A stretch of 64,000 nt of DNA from Hyphomicrobiales bacterium (GCA_900466575.1 UBMP01000012.1:294442-358441); one strand, 5' to 3'; shown: positions 9,652 through 18,475, numbered from the stretch's first letter. Notes: a model not told the origin generated them from the letters alone. Numbers and translations: made by a program.

Positions 9652-10467
9652 TTATTTGACGATGACGGTCTGCCCGACCTTGACCCGACCATAGAGGTCG
9701 ACGACGTCTTCATTCCGCATGCGGATGCAGCCGGAAGAGACCGCATAACCGATGGTCCAGGGGGCATTCGTGCCGTGGATTCGGTACTCGGTGGAGCCGA
9801 GATACATGGCGCGCGCACCGAGCGGATTTTCCTCGCCGCCTTCCATATGGGCGGGCAGGATGTGACCCTTTTTGGCTTCGCGCGAGATCATTTCCTTCGG
9901 CGGCGTCCAGTCCGGCCACTCGGCCTTGCGGGTGATCTTGTGCTTGCCGGCCCATTCGAAGCCGGGCTTACCGACGCCCACGCCGTAGCGGCGCGCCTGG
10001 CCGTTCTCGCCGACGAGATAGAGGAAGCGGTTGTTCGTATCGATGACGATCGTGCCGGCCTTTTCCTTGCCGTCATAGGCAACCTGCTGAGGCAGGAACA
10101 TCGGGTCGAGCCTGGTTGCGGCGGGCCGTTGAATCTTCTGATAGCTGACGTTGACAGCACCCGCACCCGGATCGGCCGGTGCATTGATGACCGACGGCCC
10201 GAACAGCGGTTGGCGTGCCGGCCGGGTGATGTAGACGGGCTGCGGCGCCATCGGCGCACCGCTGATGCGGGTCTGCGACGTGGAGACCGGGACAGTGCGT
10301 CCCTTGGCCTGCTTGCCGCTGCTCAATTGGTTGACCCACGGCTTCGTCAGATTGTCATCAACCGTCACCGGCGCGACAACGCGATAACGCTGGTCGGCAG
10401 ATGCGCCATGCGCGGTAAAGACAAGCGCGGCGGCAACCGAGGAAAGGACGAGGAGCTTTTTCATCAT
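9652..10467 (-). CDS. L,D-transpeptidase (YkuD domain), copy 2
   Basis: Second YkuD transpeptidase, 271 residues from the first of two adjacent ATGs (10467; the other is at 10464). A longer upstream reading frame exists, but this start places a clean signal peptide first (KKLLVLSSVAAALVFTAHGASA). A Pro- and Gln-rich linker of about 70 residues follows. The catalytic core has His231 in IHGTNAPWTIG and Cys247 in SSGCIRMRNED. It differs from copy 1 mainly in this linker, which could set reach from the membrane. Confidence 0.9.
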   Translation of the reverse strand: MMKKLLVLSSVAAALVFTAHGASADQRYRVVAPVTVDDNLTKPWVNQLSSGKQAKGRTVPVSTSQTRISGAPMAPQPVYITRPARQPLFGPSVINAPADPGAGAVNVSYQKIQRPAATRLDPMFLPQQVAYDGKEKAGTIVIDTNNRFLYLVGENGQARRYGVGVGKPGFEWAGKHKITRKAEWPDWTPPKEMISREAKKGHILPAHMEGGEENPLGARAMYLGSTEYRIHGTNAPWTIGYAVSSGCIRMRNEDVVDLYGRVKVGQTVIVK

Positions 10468-10654
10468 GGACGGACTCGCTACAAAATGCCATTGAGCTGA
10501 AAACTGGCGGTTGGGCTTGAGAGTGCCGCAAATGCGCGTTTGAATGGTAAATGGCCGTTCATGAAAATGCTTCGCTTTCCGGAAAGCTCTCGTCAGGGTT
10601 AGCGCCCTGTTAGAAAAGACCGTTAACCCAGGATGAATCCGCAAGAAGAGGGGC

Positions 10655-11290
10655 ATGCAGGTGGCGATTGAAGGCATCATCGAGGGTCCGGACGGGCAGG
10701 ATCGCTGCTTCTGGCACGGGAACCTGCCGGATTACATCGCCTATCACGACGCCGAATGGGGCCGCCCGGTCACGAGTGACAATCGGCTTTTCGAGAAGAT
10801 CTGCCTGGAAGGTTTCCAGTCCGGCCTCTCCTGGCTGACCATATTGCGCAAGCGCGAGAATTTCCGTGCCGCCTTTGCCGGCTTCGATTTCGAAAAGGTC
10901 GCGCTGTTCGGCGATGTCGATATCGAACGCCTCGTGCAGGATGCCGGCATCATCCGCCATCGTGGCAAGATCGTCTCCACCATCAACAATGCCCGCCGCG
11001 CCGTCGCCTTGCGCGACGAGTTCGGGTCGCTCGCCCGCTATTTCTGGTCATGGGAACCGAAACCGGAAGAGCGCCCGGCCGTTTTCGATCTCGCCACCTT
11101 GCGCGCCAATCCGACAACACCTGCTTCCGTCAGGCTTTCCAAGGATCTGAAGAAGCGCGGATGGACCTTTGTCGGGCCGACGACCGTGTATGCATTCATG
11201 CAGGCCATGGGCATGGTCAACGACCATATCGAAGGCTGCTGCTGCCGCGCGGAAGTCGAGCAACAGCGAAAGGCATTCGTGCGCCCATGA
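10655..11290 (+). CDS. tag: DNA-3-methyladenine glycosylase I
   Basis: Base-excision repair glycosylase removing 3-methyladenine, 211 residues. Family landmarks are present: the N-terminal zinc ligands in CFWHG and AYHDAEWGRP, the catalytic-region helix LFEKICLEGFQSGLSW (Glu of FEK), and the C-terminal zinc ligands in NDHIEGCCCR. The length is slightly above the E. coli protein. A small exported-protein gene follows, overlapping by ATGA. Confidence 0.93.
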   Translation: MQVAIEGIIEGPDGQDRCFWHGNLPDYIAYHDAEWGRPVTSDNRLFEKICLEGFQSGLSWLTILRKRENFRAAFAGFDFEKVALFGDVDIERLVQDAGIIRHRGKIVSTINNARRAVALRDEFGSLARYFWSWEPKPEERPAVFDLATLRANPTTPASVRLSKDLKKRGWTFVGPTTVYAFMQAMGMVNDHIEGCCCRAEVEQQRKAFVRP

Positions 11291-11718
11291 GGATCGTTCC
11301 CGTCGCCTTGATGGCGCTTCTATGGGCGGTCAAGCCCGCTGCCGCCGTGGAGCCCGAGCTTTATCGCGGCGAAAAGCTGGTCAACCTGACGCTGCCGAGC
11401 GACGGGCATCTCACGACATCCGGCTGGACACGCGACGGCAAGGCCATTGCATATCGGATGAAGGTGCCGGCCGGCGCAGAAATGACCATCAACATGACGG
11501 CGTCTGCTGCCCGCTTCACCTATCTCGTCATCTTCGATCTCAACGATCCCAATGCGGAGGACGCGCTCTATTCCTCCGACAGCCGCCGGCTTCCGGCCCA
11601 TATCTTTGCCGATGCCGAACGGGACATGGACCTGCTGATCCGCCCCTTTTTCGCCAAGCAGGCGCCCCGGCGTGGGCTGGGCTCGCATTTCGTGCTGGAA
11701 TTCAAGCGGACGAAATGA
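11287..11718 (+). CDS. Small exported protein of unknown function
   Basis: A 143-residue protein whose ATG overlaps the tag stop codon (ATGA), so translation is probably coupled. An N-terminal signal peptide (MRIVPVALMALLWAVKPAAA) suggests periplasmic export. The mature part has beta-rich sequence such as AYRMKVPAGAEMTINMTAS and FTYLVIFDLNDPN, suggesting a small beta-sandwich. I do not recognise a family. The short-range link to a DNA glycosylase may only reflect compact gene order. Confidence 0.75.
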   Translation: MRIVPVALMALLWAVKPAAAVEPELYRGEKLVNLTLPSDGHLTTSGWTRDGKAIAYRMKVPAGAEMTINMTASAARFTYLVIFDLNDPNAEDALYSSDSRRLPAHIFADAERDMDLLIRPFFAKQAPRRGLGSHFVLEFKRTK

Positions 11719-11728
11719 GTTCCGGCCC

Positions 11729-12397
11729 TCAATCAATGCTCATCCCGAGCACACGGCTGATCTCGTTGAGCGATCGGCCCGATTCCGCCTTCCACGTGTT
11801 GAAGGCCGCCTGCACCGCCTCTTTCTCCTTCTTCGAGCCGGGTGCCTTGTCGACAATCCCTTCCGCGATCAGCCGGTTCGTCACGCTCTGCGACAGGATG
11901 AAACTGTCGACGCCGGCAAAGCGCAGGAAATACTGCCCCGTATTGCCGCCCAGCCGCGTGCCGCGCTTCTTCAAGACCTCCAGAAGGCCGATATAATCGG
12001 CTGACGGCCAGCCGGCTAGAAACGCGCCGACCGAGCCATGCTCCTCCGCAAGATCGGCGAAGAAGCGCGCATTCTCCTGCACCGCACGGATTTTTGGCCC
12101 GTGGCGCACGATCCGGGTGTCTGATACCAGCCGTCCGAAATCCTCGTCATGCAGCATCAGGCAATGCCCGATATCGAAGCCCTCGAAGGCCGCCTCGAAA
12201 CCCGGCCACATGGCCTCGACGACCTTCCAGTTGAAGCCGGCCTGAAAGATGCATTTCGTGGCGAGCGCCAGATAGCGGTCGTCCGGCGTCGCCTGCAGTT
12301 CCTCCACCGACTTCGGCTTTGAAAGCTGCGCCTGCAACGCCGCATCACCGCCCTTGCGGCCGGAGGCGATGGTCCAGATTTCATCGAACGTGCGCAT
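11729..12397 (-). CDS. Tag-like DNA glycosylase paralogue (HhH-GPD superfamily)
   Basis: A 222-residue protein from the ATG at 12397, which has GAGG upstream; a TTG start 15 bases earlier is less likely. The middle resembles 3-methyladenine glycosylase I (FDIGHCLMLHDEDFGRLVSD, then RIVRHGPKIRAVQENARFF, then GSVGAFLAGW). It lacks the N-terminal CxW...HD and C-terminal DHxxGCCC zinc ligands that the neighbouring Tag has. A divergent glycosylase with altered specificity is likely, but catalysis is not assured. It is convergent with the exported-protein gene and follows the HAD gene on the same strand. Confidence 0.8.
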   Translation of the reverse strand: MRTFDEIWTIASGRKGGDAALQAQLSKPKSVEELQATPDDRYLALATKCIFQAGFNWKVVEAMWPGFEAAFEGFDIGHCLMLHDEDFGRLVSDTRIVRHGPKIRAVQENARFFADLAEEHGSVGAFLAGWPSADYIGLLEVLKKRGTRLGGNTGQYFLRFAGVDSFILSQSVTNRLIAEGIVDKAPGSKKEKEAVQAAFNTWKAESGRSLNEISRVLGMSID

Positions 12398-12404
12398 GGC
12401 GGCC

Positions 12405-13109
12405 TCAGTCAAACGTCTCGATCAGCGGGATCAGATGGCTCAGATCCGGGATTTCGCGGAAGCGCGGCGCATCGCGCGGCGGCTCCACATGTTCATAGGC
12501 CCAGGTCAGCGGATGCGGAACGTAGACGCCCCAACTCCCCGCCGCAATCGCCGGCACGATATCGGATTTCAGCGAATTGCCGACCATCACCGCCCGCTCC
12601 GGCCCACCGATGGCTTTATGGAAGATGCGGCGATAGGTGGTGGCGGACTTGTCCGAGACGATCTCCACCTGCGCGAAGAAATCGCCAAGGCCCGATTGCG
12701 CGAGTTTGCGCTCCTGATCGAACAGGTCGCCCTTGGTGATCAGCACCAGCCGGTAGTCGCTCGCCAGCGCCTCCAGAGTCTCCTGCACATGCGGCAGCGT
12801 CTCAACCGGATGCGACAGCATCTCGCGTCCGACGCTCAGGATTTTCTCGATCGTCGCCGCCGGCACCTTGCCTTCGGTGATCTCGATCGCCGTCTCGATC
12901 ATGGAGAGCGTGAAGCCCTTGATGCCAAACCCGTATTGCCCGAGGTTTCGCTTCTCCACCTCCAGGAGATGCGTCGAGATATGCTCGGCTTCCGCATAAT
13001 CCGAAAGCATCTCGCCGAACTGCGCTTCCGTGAAACGGAAGAATTGCTCATTCTGCCAGAGCGTGTCGTCGGCATCGAACCCGATTGTGGTAATGGCCTG
13101 CGGGCTCAT
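12405..13109 (-). CDS. HAD-superfamily hydrolase
   Basis: A 234-residue haloacid dehalogenase-type phosphatase. Motif I is GFDADDTLW near residues 9-17, motif II is LVLITKGD, motif III Lys lies after it, and motif IV is MVGNSLKSDI. An alpha-helical cap lies between motifs I and II. The ATG at 13109 has GGGAGA upstream and places motif I at the usual N-terminal position. The substrate is unknown. Its stop lies 7 bases upstream of the glycosylase-paralogue start, so the two are probably co-transcribed. Confidence 0.87.
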   Translation of the reverse strand: MSPQAITTIGFDADDTLWQNEQFFRFTEAQFGEMLSDYAEAEHISTHLLEVEKRNLGQYGFGIKGFTLSMIETAIEITEGKVPAATIEKILSVGREMLSHPVETLPHVQETLEALASDYRLVLITKGDLFDQERKLAQSGLGDFFAQVEIVSDKSATTYRRIFHKAIGGPERAVMVGNSLKSDIVPAIAAGSWGVYVPHPLTWAYEHVEPPRDAPRFREIPDLSHLIPLIETFD

Positions 13110-13144
13110 CGTTTCGTCTCCCGTGTTTATAGACCCCTCCCCAA

Positions 13145-13165
13145 CCCTCCCCACAAAGGGGAGGG
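13145..13165. repeat. Short GC-rich palindrome
   Basis: CCCTCCCC and GGGGAGGG arms around ACAAA form a perfect 8-base-pair hairpin in the intergenic region upstream of the HAD gene. It resembles half of the repeat at 13251-13311 and is probably part of the same intergenic mosaic. No T-run follows, so a terminator role is doubtful. Confidence 0.5.
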
Positions 13166-13250
13166 AGAGTGGCCGTTGTGCCCGCCTGACTTCCGTGCAT
13201 CGAGATGCTGACTAAGTCGCTACAGCCAAGATGGGCAAGCGGCGCGCCAC

Positions 13251-13311
13251 GAGTCATCTCCCCCTTGCGGGAGAGATGGCCGGCAGGCCAGAGGGGGTCT
13301 TCGTTCACCCG
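13251..13311 (+). repeat. Rhizobial-type intergenic palindromic repeat, copy B
   Basis: This copy reads GAGTCATCTCCCCCTTGCGG, GAGAGATGGCCGGCAGGCC, then AGAGGGGGTCTT. The CTCCCCC and GGGAGAG parts form a hairpin and GGCCGGCAGGCC a second one. Nearly the same sequence appears inverted at 15748-15799 and a shorter form at 15880-15924. It is similar in style to the mosaic intergenic repeats of rhizobia (RIME-like); the family assignment is inference. Confidence 0.7.
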
Positions 13312-13332
13312 CAAAACCTATCCGCCCGGTCC

Positions 13333-14013
13333 TCAAACCGCAATCACCCGATGCACCGTCTCCGTCTCTCGGGCAGCCTCGCCAAACGGGGCGACCGTCC
13401 AGTCCCAGGCCCGAAATGCCGGAGGAGGGGGCTCGCCGCCCAATAGGTCGCCGGTCCCGATAACCTCACCTTTTACATTGCGGACTTCATACCCCGTGTC
13501 CGTGATCAGACATGGTACCCAAGGCCCGCCGAGCAGATCGGCCAGATGCCGGCGCACGGTAGAAGCAGGGTTGCGCGCATGCAGCGCCATCTGCGAGAGA
13601 AGGCAGGCGGAAATCACGAGATCGGGCGCGTCATCGGTTTTCAAAAACTCCAGCCCGCCGGAAAGGTCGCGTTCCACAAGGCGCACATTCGCCCGCCTGC
13701 CCCCCCGGACCTTCATCCGCGCCGAGGGCAGGTGCACCAGATCGTAAAGCGTGACCGTCTGAAACGACTTCGCGAGGAATTCGAGCGGCACATCACGCAG
13801 CAGCCCCGACCCCAGCACGGCAACATGCCGCCGCTCAATGAGCTGCCCCACCTTCTCCTCGACAAAGGCCTGACAATTCTCCTCATGCGGCGCCCAAGCC
13901 TTTGCGCATCGCCGCGCCCGCGACCACAGGCCAACGGAGCCGGCAATCTCGCGCGGCTTCCGCCGCGAGGAGACGGCGAGGGCAGCCGTGAAATGGAGGG
14001 CTTCGAGGATCAT
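13333..14013 (-). CDS. Methyltransferase-like protein of unknown function
   Basis: A 226-residue protein when read from the ATG at 14013 (MILEALHF, with AGAAGA just upstream). The frame stays open further 5', but that part looks non-coding. The centre has a Rossmann-like pattern: HVAVLGSGLLRDVPLEFLAK as a possible AdoMet-binding motif I, then VTLYDLVHLP, VRLVERDL and PDLVISACLLSQ as following strands. I do not recognise a named family and no catalytic motif is certain. It is divergent from hisS with 181 bases between. The start is uncertain. Confidence 0.7.
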   Translation of the reverse strand: MILEALHFTAALAVSSRRKPREIAGSVGLWSRARRCAKAWAPHEENCQAFVEEKVGQLIERRHVAVLGSGLLRDVPLEFLAKSFQTVTLYDLVHLPSARMKVRGGRRANVRLVERDLSGGLEFLKTDDAPDLVISACLLSQMALHARNPASTVRRHLADLLGGPWVPCLITDTGYEVRNVKGEVIGTGDLLGGEPPPPAFRAWDWTVAPFGEAARETETVHRVIAV

Positions 14014-14194
14014 TCTTCTGACGATGTAGGCAGCCAAACAGTCGATCTCGGCTATCGGCGCAGCAAACTCACTCAAACACGTTAAACAATAGCATTTTGC
14101 ACCTTCATCGCCAGTCTCGCAAGGCTTGCCGCAAGGCGCTCGATCCTCTAAGACACCGCCACATTTCCCGGTGAAGAAAAGCGCAGGCAGACCC

Positions 14195-15724
14195 ATGAGC
14201 GACAACAAGAAAAAGCCCCAAAAGCTGAAGGCCCGGCTGCCGCGTGGCTTTGTCGACCGCGAGGCCGCCGATATCCGCGCCGTCAACGAGATGACCGCGA
14301 AAATCCGCGAGGTCTATGAGCGCTATGGCTTCGACCCGGTCGAAACGCCGCTCTTCGAATATACCGATGCGCTCGGCAAGTTCCTGCCCGACAGCGACCG
14401 CCCCAATGAAGGCGTCTTCTCGCTGCAGGATGACGATGAGCAGTGGATGTCGCTGCGCTACGATCTCACCGCGCCGCTCGCCCGCCATGTGGCCGAGAAC
14501 TTCCAGGACATCCAGCTTCCCTACCGCACCTACCGCGCCGGCTACGTCTTCCGCAACGAAAAGCCCGGCCCCGGCCGTTTCCGCCAGTTCATGCAGTTCG
14601 ACGCCGACACCGTCGGCGCGCCCGGCGTCCAGGCCGATGCCGAAATGTGTATGATGATGGCCGACACGCTCGAAGCGCTTGGCATCAAGCGCGGGGATTA
14701 TGTGATCCGGGTGAATAACCGCAAGGTGCTGGATGGGGTGCTTGAGGCGATTGGGCTTGGAGGAGACGACAAGGCGGGGCAGCGGCTTACGGTGCTCCGC
14801 GCCATTGATAAGCTGGATAAGTTCGGCCCGGAAGGCGTGCGTCTTCTGCTCGGCGCAGGTCGTAAAGACGAGAGCGGCGACTTCACTAAGGGCGCTGGGC
14901 TAGATCCAATTAGCATCGAGTACCTGATCGCGGTCATCTTGCGGCAACCGTTTCTTGAAGGTGGCAAGTCGGAGCGTGCAGCAGAAATCAGCGCCGCATT
15001 GAATGAGAGCCAAGCTTACAACGAAGGCTTTAAAGAACTCGATCTTATAGATTCGATCATTAAGAGTGCAGGTTACGGCCCCGATCGCATCAAGATCGAC
15101 CCCTCAGTGGTCCGCGGCCTCGAATACTACACCGGCCCCGTCTACGAAGCCGAACTCACCTTCGACGTCACCAATGAAAAGGGCGAGAAGGTTGTCTTCG
15201 GCTCGGTCGGCGGTGGCGGTCGTTACGATGGGCTCGTCTCCCGCTTCATGGGCCAGCCGGTTCCGGCGACCGGTTTCTCCATCGGCGTTTCGCGCCTGAT
15301 GACGGCGCTGAAGAACCTCGGCAAGCTGGGAGCGGACGAGGTCGTCGCACCCGTTCTCGTCACCGTCATGGATGGCGATGCGGAGGCCATGGGGCGCTAC
15401 CAGCGCTTCACCCAGGCGCTGCGCAACGAAGGCATTCGCGCCGAAATGTACCAGGGCAACTGGAAGAAATTCGGCAACCAGCTGAAATATGCCGACCGCC
15501 GCAATTGCCCCATCGCCATCATTCAGGGCGGCGACGAGCGCGCCAACGGCGAAGTGCAGATCAAGGACCTGATCGAGGGCAAGCGCCTCTCCGGCGAGAT
15601 CACCGACAACACCGAATGGCGCGAAGCCCGCGTCGCGCAGGTCCTGGTGCCGGAAGCCGAGCTGGTCGCCAAGGTCAAGGAAATCCTGGCGGCGCAGGCG
15701 GAAGACAGGGCGCGCGGCAAGTGA
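14195..15724 (+). CDS. hisS: Histidyl-tRNA synthetase
   Basis: Class II aminoacyl-tRNA synthetase charging tRNA-His, 509 residues, the long alphaproteobacterial form. The ATG at 14195 ([10 protein letters not shown]) is chosen over an upstream frame start because it matches the family N-terminus. Motif 2 is [20 protein letters not shown], the histidine-A loop is [12 protein letters not shown], and motif 3 is GFSIGVSRL. Class II signature residues surround GGGRYDGL. The stretch from about 14695 to 15080 uses clearly different codons (Gly GGG, Leu CTT/TTG/CTA, Ile ATA/ATT, Ser AGT) from both flanks, although the protein reads through intact. It is followed by repeats and then hisZ. Confidence 0.95.
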   Translation: MSDNKKKPQKLKARLPRGFVDREAADIRAVNEMTAKIREVYERYGFDPVETPLFEYTDALGKFLPDSDRPNEGVFSLQDDDEQWMSLRYDLTAPLARHVAENFQDIQLPYRTYRAGYVFRNEKPGPGRFRQFMQFDADTVGAPGVQADAEMCMMMADTLEALGIKRGDYVIRVNNRKVLDGVLEAIGLGGDDKAGQRLTVLRAIDKLDKFGPEGVRLLLGAGRKDESGDFTKGAGLDPISIEYLIAVILRQPFLEGGKSERAAEISAALNESQAYNEGFKELDLIDSIIKSAGYGPDRIKIDPSVVRGLEYYTGPVYEAELTFDVTNEKGEKVVFGSVGGGGRYDGLVSRFMGQPVPATGFSIGVSRLMTALKNLGKLGADEVVAPVLVTVMDGDAEAMGRYQRFTQALRNEGIRAEMYQGNWKKFGNQLKYADRRNCPIAIIQGGDERANGEVQIKDLIEGKRLSGEITDNTEWREARVAQVLVPEAELVAKVKEILAAQAEDRARGK

Positions 15725-15747
15725 TGTCGGGCGTGGCGGAGATCGCA

Positions 15748-15799
15748 AAGACCCCCTCTGGCCTGCCGGCCATCTCCCCCACAAGGGGGGAGACGACTC
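15748..15799 (-). repeat. Intergenic palindromic repeat, copy C (inverted relative to copy B)
   Basis: Read on the minus strand it gives GAGTCGTCTCCCCCCTTGTG, GGGGAGATGGCCGGCAGGCC, then AGAGGGGGTCTT, nearly identical to copy B at 13251-13311. Copies B and C therefore form inverted repeats bracketing the start region and whole of hisS. The inner CTCCCCC and GGGGGAG arms form a hairpin. Confidence 0.75.
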
Positions 15800-15879
15800 G
15801 TGGTGGCCGCCATCGGTCTTCAATGGCAGGAATCCGCAAGTTGCCAAGGGTAGATGCTCTCGTGGCGGGTGCCCCATCC

Positions 15880-15924
15880 GTCTCCCCCCTTGTGGGGGAG
15901 ATGGCGGCAGCCAGAGGGGGTCTT
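15880..15924 (+). repeat. Intergenic palindromic repeat, copy D
   Basis: Same family as copies B and C, with the core GTCTCCCCCCTTGTGGGGG, AGATGGCGGCAGCC and AGAGGGGGTCTT; the middle GGCCGGCAGGCC of the others is shortened. It is inverted relative to copy C, 80 bases away, so together they make one larger dyad between hisS and hisZ that could fold in mRNA. Confidence 0.7.
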
Positions 15925-15959
15925 GCATCCTCGCTCCGCACACAAAAAGGACGTGCGTA

Positions 15960-17084
15960 ATGCCCGTCGCCAAGCTCCCCACCTTCGCGCCAGACCTGAT
16001 CGCGCTCTTCGAAAAGCGGGGCACGAGCCGCATCGAAACGCCGGTGATCCAGCCGGCCGCGCCCTTTCTCGATATGGCGGGCGAGGATCTGCGCCGCCGC
16101 ATCTTTCTCACCGAGAGCGACACCGGCGCGAGCCTCTGCCTGCGTCCGGAATTCACCATTCCGGTCTGCCTCCAACATATAGAGAGCGCCACCGGCACGC
16201 CGAAGCGCTATGCCTATCTCGGCCAGGTCTTCCGCCAGCGCCGCGAAGGAGCCAATGAGTTCTACCAGGCCGGCATCGAAGACCTCGGCGACCGCGATGT
16301 CGCGAGCGCCGATGCCCGCGCCATATCGGACGCCTTCGCGAGCCTGACGCTGGCGCTGCCCGGGCGGACATTCACAGCCACGCTCGGCGACCAGTCCGTC
16401 TTCGAGGCTGTCGTCAAGGCGCTCGGCCTGCCGACCGGTTGGCAGAAGCGCTTGATCCATGCCTTCGGCAACGCCATGCAGATCGAAATGCTGCTGGGCG
16501 AGCTCGCCGAACCGCAACCCGCCCAGCCGTTGGCTGCCGATATCGAGGCGATGCTGGCCTCCGGCAATCTCGACGCGCTCGCCGCCCATGTCGAAGAGAC
16601 GATGCATGCGACCGGCTATCTGACGAATGCCAGCCGCACGCCCCGCGAAATCGCTAACCGCCTTGCCGAAAAGCGCGCGCTGGCCGCCACCCGTCTCAAC
16701 CCGAAGGCGCTCGACGTGCTGGAAGAATTCCTCTCGCTCGACCTGCCCTTTGCCGATGCTGCCGCAGCGCTCGCCGGCTTTGCCGATGCGGCGGGGCTCA
16801 AGCTTGACGGTGCGCTGTCGCGTTTCGACGCCCGCGCCGCAGCGCTCGCCAATGCCGGCGTCGATCTCAAGGCGATCACCTATCGCGCCGCCTTCGGCCG
16901 CCCGCTGGACTATTATACCGGCCTCGTCTTCGAGATCGCCGAGGCAGGCAAGCCGGCGGTGCTCGCCGGCGGCGGTCGCTACGACCGTATGCTGACGCTG
17001 CTGGGCGCAAAGGATCACATTCCGGCGGTCGGCTTCTCGCTCTGGCTCGATCGGATTGAACTCTCGAAGGGAGCTGCAGCATGA
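15960..17084 (+). CDS. hisZ: ATP phosphoribosyltransferase regulatory subunit HisZ
   Basis: HisZ is a catalytically inactive histidyl-tRNA synthetase paralogue that assembles with short HisG for the first step of histidine synthesis. It has 374 residues. The HisRS-like core shows [18 protein letters not shown], then [22 protein letters not shown], then [14 protein letters not shown] and [17 protein letters not shown] precedes the ATG. The stop overlaps the hisG start as ATGA. The hisS-hisZ-hisG order is standard in alphaproteobacteria. Confidence 0.94.
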   Translation: MPVAKLPTFAPDLIALFEKRGTSRIETPVIQPAAPFLDMAGEDLRRRIFLTESDTGASLCLRPEFTIPVCLQHIESATGTPKRYAYLGQVFRQRREGANEFYQAGIEDLGDRDVASADARAISDAFASLTLALPGRTFTATLGDQSVFEAVVKALGLPTGWQKRLIHAFGNAMQIEMLLGELAEPQPAQPLAADIEAMLASGNLDALAAHVEETMHATGYLTNASRTPREIANRLAEKRALAATRLNPKALDVLEEFLSLDLPFADAAAALAGFADAAGLKLDGALSRFDARAAALANAGVDLKAITYRAAFGRPLDYYTGLVFEIAEAGKPAVLAGGGRYDRMLTLLGAKDHIPAVGFSLWLDRIELSKGAAA

Positions 17085-17773
17085 TCACCATTGCGCTGCC
17101 CTCCAAGGGCCGGATGAAGGAAGATGCCTCGGCCATCTTCGCCCGCGCCGGCATGAACATTGTCAGCGTCGGCAATGACCGCTCCTATCGCGGCCGCGTC
17201 GAAGGCTGGGACGATGTCGAGATCGCCTTCCTCTCCGCCTCTGAGATTTCCCGCGAAGTCGGCAGCGGCCTCGTCGATTTTGGCGTGACGGGCGAAGATC
17301 TGATGCGCGAGGAATGGGCGGAGGTCGACGCGCGCGTTGAATTTGCCGCCCGCCTCGGCTTCGGCCATGCGGACGTCATCGTCGCGGTGCCGGAAATCTG
17401 GCTCGATGTCGACACCATGGCCGATCTCGGCGATGTCGCCGCCGAATTCCGCGCCCGCCATGGCCGCCGGCTGGAGATCGCCACCAAATACTGGCGGCTG
17501 ACGCAGCAGCATTTCTCCGCCACGCATGGTATCCAGCTCTATCGCATCGTCGAGAGCCTCGGCGCCACCGAAGGCGCGCCCGCGGCAGGGCAGGCGGATA
17601 TCATCGTCGATATCACCTCCACGGGCTCGACGCTGCGCGCCAACCACCTGAAGATCCTCTCCGACGGCGTGATCCTGAAGTCCGAAGCCTGCCTGGTTCG
17701 CGCCCGCAAGCCGGAGCATGAGGGCAACGAGACGGTCGCGAAGATCATTTCCGCCGTCCGCGCGGCACTCTGA
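17081..17773 (+). CDS. hisG: ATP phosphoribosyltransferase, short form HisG
   Basis: Catalytic subunit, 230 residues, condensing ATP and PRPP to begin histidine synthesis. The short form, lacking the C-terminal regulatory domain, matches the presence of HisZ. Visible landmarks are [15 protein letters not shown] at the start, [11 protein letters not shown] near 66, and the PRPP-binding segment [19 protein letters not shown] near 167-185. The gene overlaps hisZ by four bases and ends just before a strong hairpin. Confidence 0.95.
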   Translation: MITIALPSKGRMKEDASAIFARAGMNIVSVGNDRSYRGRVEGWDDVEIAFLSASEISREVGSGLVDFGVTGEDLMREEWAEVDARVEFAARLGFGHADVIVAVPEIWLDVDTMADLGDVAAEFRARHGRRLEIATKYWRLTQQHFSATHGIQLYRIVESLGATEGAPAAGQADIIVDITSTGSTLRANHLKILSDGVILKSEACLVRARKPEHEGNETVAKIISAVRAAL

Positions 17774-17796
17774 AGACACGCTTTTTTCTAGACATG

Positions 17797-17829
17797 AAAA
17801 AACCCGCCGGATCGCTCCGGCGGGTTTTT
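17797..17829 (+). terminator. Rho-independent terminator after hisG (bidirectional)
   Basis: AAAAAACCCGCCGG and CCGGCGGGTTTTT flank a six-base loop. Strong GC stem with T-run on the plus strand and A-run on the other, so it can also terminate the converging doxX transcript from 17862. Confidence 0.9.
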
Positions 17830-17861
17830 CTTGACGGGGTCTTTGAGGAGCGAGGCTTCGA

Positions 17862-18269
17862 TCAGGCGGCGGACCGGAAGCCGTCGATGGAGAAGCGGCC
17901 GGCGCCAGACGTCATCAGGGCGAGGAAGCCACCGGCCATTGCCAGGTTCTTCATGAAGTTGATCTGCTGGTTCATGTCAGCCATCGCCTGAGCCGGGTCA
18001 TGCGTGATGGCCATCAGGTGGAAGAGAACGCCCGAAACGATGCAGAAGCCTGCAAGCAGGAACGCTACGATCTTCGTCTGGAAGCCGAAGAGAATGGCGA
18101 GACCGCCACCGAATTCGGTCAGGATGACCAGCGGGAGAAGAAAGCCGGGCACATGCATGGCCTCCATGTAGGCAGCCGTTCCGGCATAGCCGGTGATCTT
18201 GCTGAAGCCCGAGATGATGAAGATGATCGAGAGGAGAACGCGCGCCAGAAGGCTGATGTAGTTGTTCAT
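17862..18269 (-). CDS. DoxX-family membrane protein
   Basis: A 135-residue protein with four hydrophobic segments, starting MNNYISLLARVLLSIIFIIS. The DoxX/DoxD-type core includes ISGFSKITGYAGTAAYMEA, the LTEFGGGLAILFGF segment and the ending LMTSGAGRFSID. Members are inner-membrane proteins linked to quinone or sulfur redox and oxidative stress, but the role here is unknown. It is divergent from a glutathione S-transferase gene and shares a 206-base spacer with two palindromes. Confidence 0.88.
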   Translation of the reverse strand: MNNYISLLARVLLSIIFIISGFSKITGYAGTAAYMEAMHVPGFLLPLVILTEFGGGLAILFGFQTKIVAFLLAGFCIVSGVLFHLMAITHDPAQAMADMNQQINFMKNLAMAGGFLALMTSGAGRFSIDGFRSAA

Positions 18270-18308
18270 GGGGGGTGCCTTTTGTTAAAAATTGAACCCC
18301 TGATAACA

Positions 18309-18329
18309 GTTTCGATTGTTACTCGAAAC
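18309..18329. promoter_or_regulatory. Palindrome in the doxX-GST spacer (operator candidate)
   Basis: Seven-base arms GTTTCGA and TCGAAAC are separated by TTGTTAC. It lies between divergent genes, 20 bases from a second palindrome. The sequence shows perfect symmetry; the regulator is unknown. Confidence 0.45.
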
Positions 18330-18348
18330 ATGGAAAATATAATACGGA

Positions 18349-18369
18349 TTGTTCAATAATATTGAACAA
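18349..18369. promoter_or_regulatory. Perfect 21-base palindrome in the doxX-GST spacer (operator candidate)
   Basis: Arms TTGTTCAATA and TATTGAACAA surround a single central A. A related half-site, ATTGAAC, lies at 18291-18297 beside the doxX start. This looks like a dimeric repressor or activator operator controlling both divergent genes. Confidence 0.6.
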
Positions 18370-18475
18370 AAACCCCATCAAACTTTTGTGAGCAGAGATT
18401 GAATTTTGCGGCTGCTGGTTCCACATTGCGCCACCCGCCACGTCACAGTTCAAGAACATCCCCGAGGAGACACCC

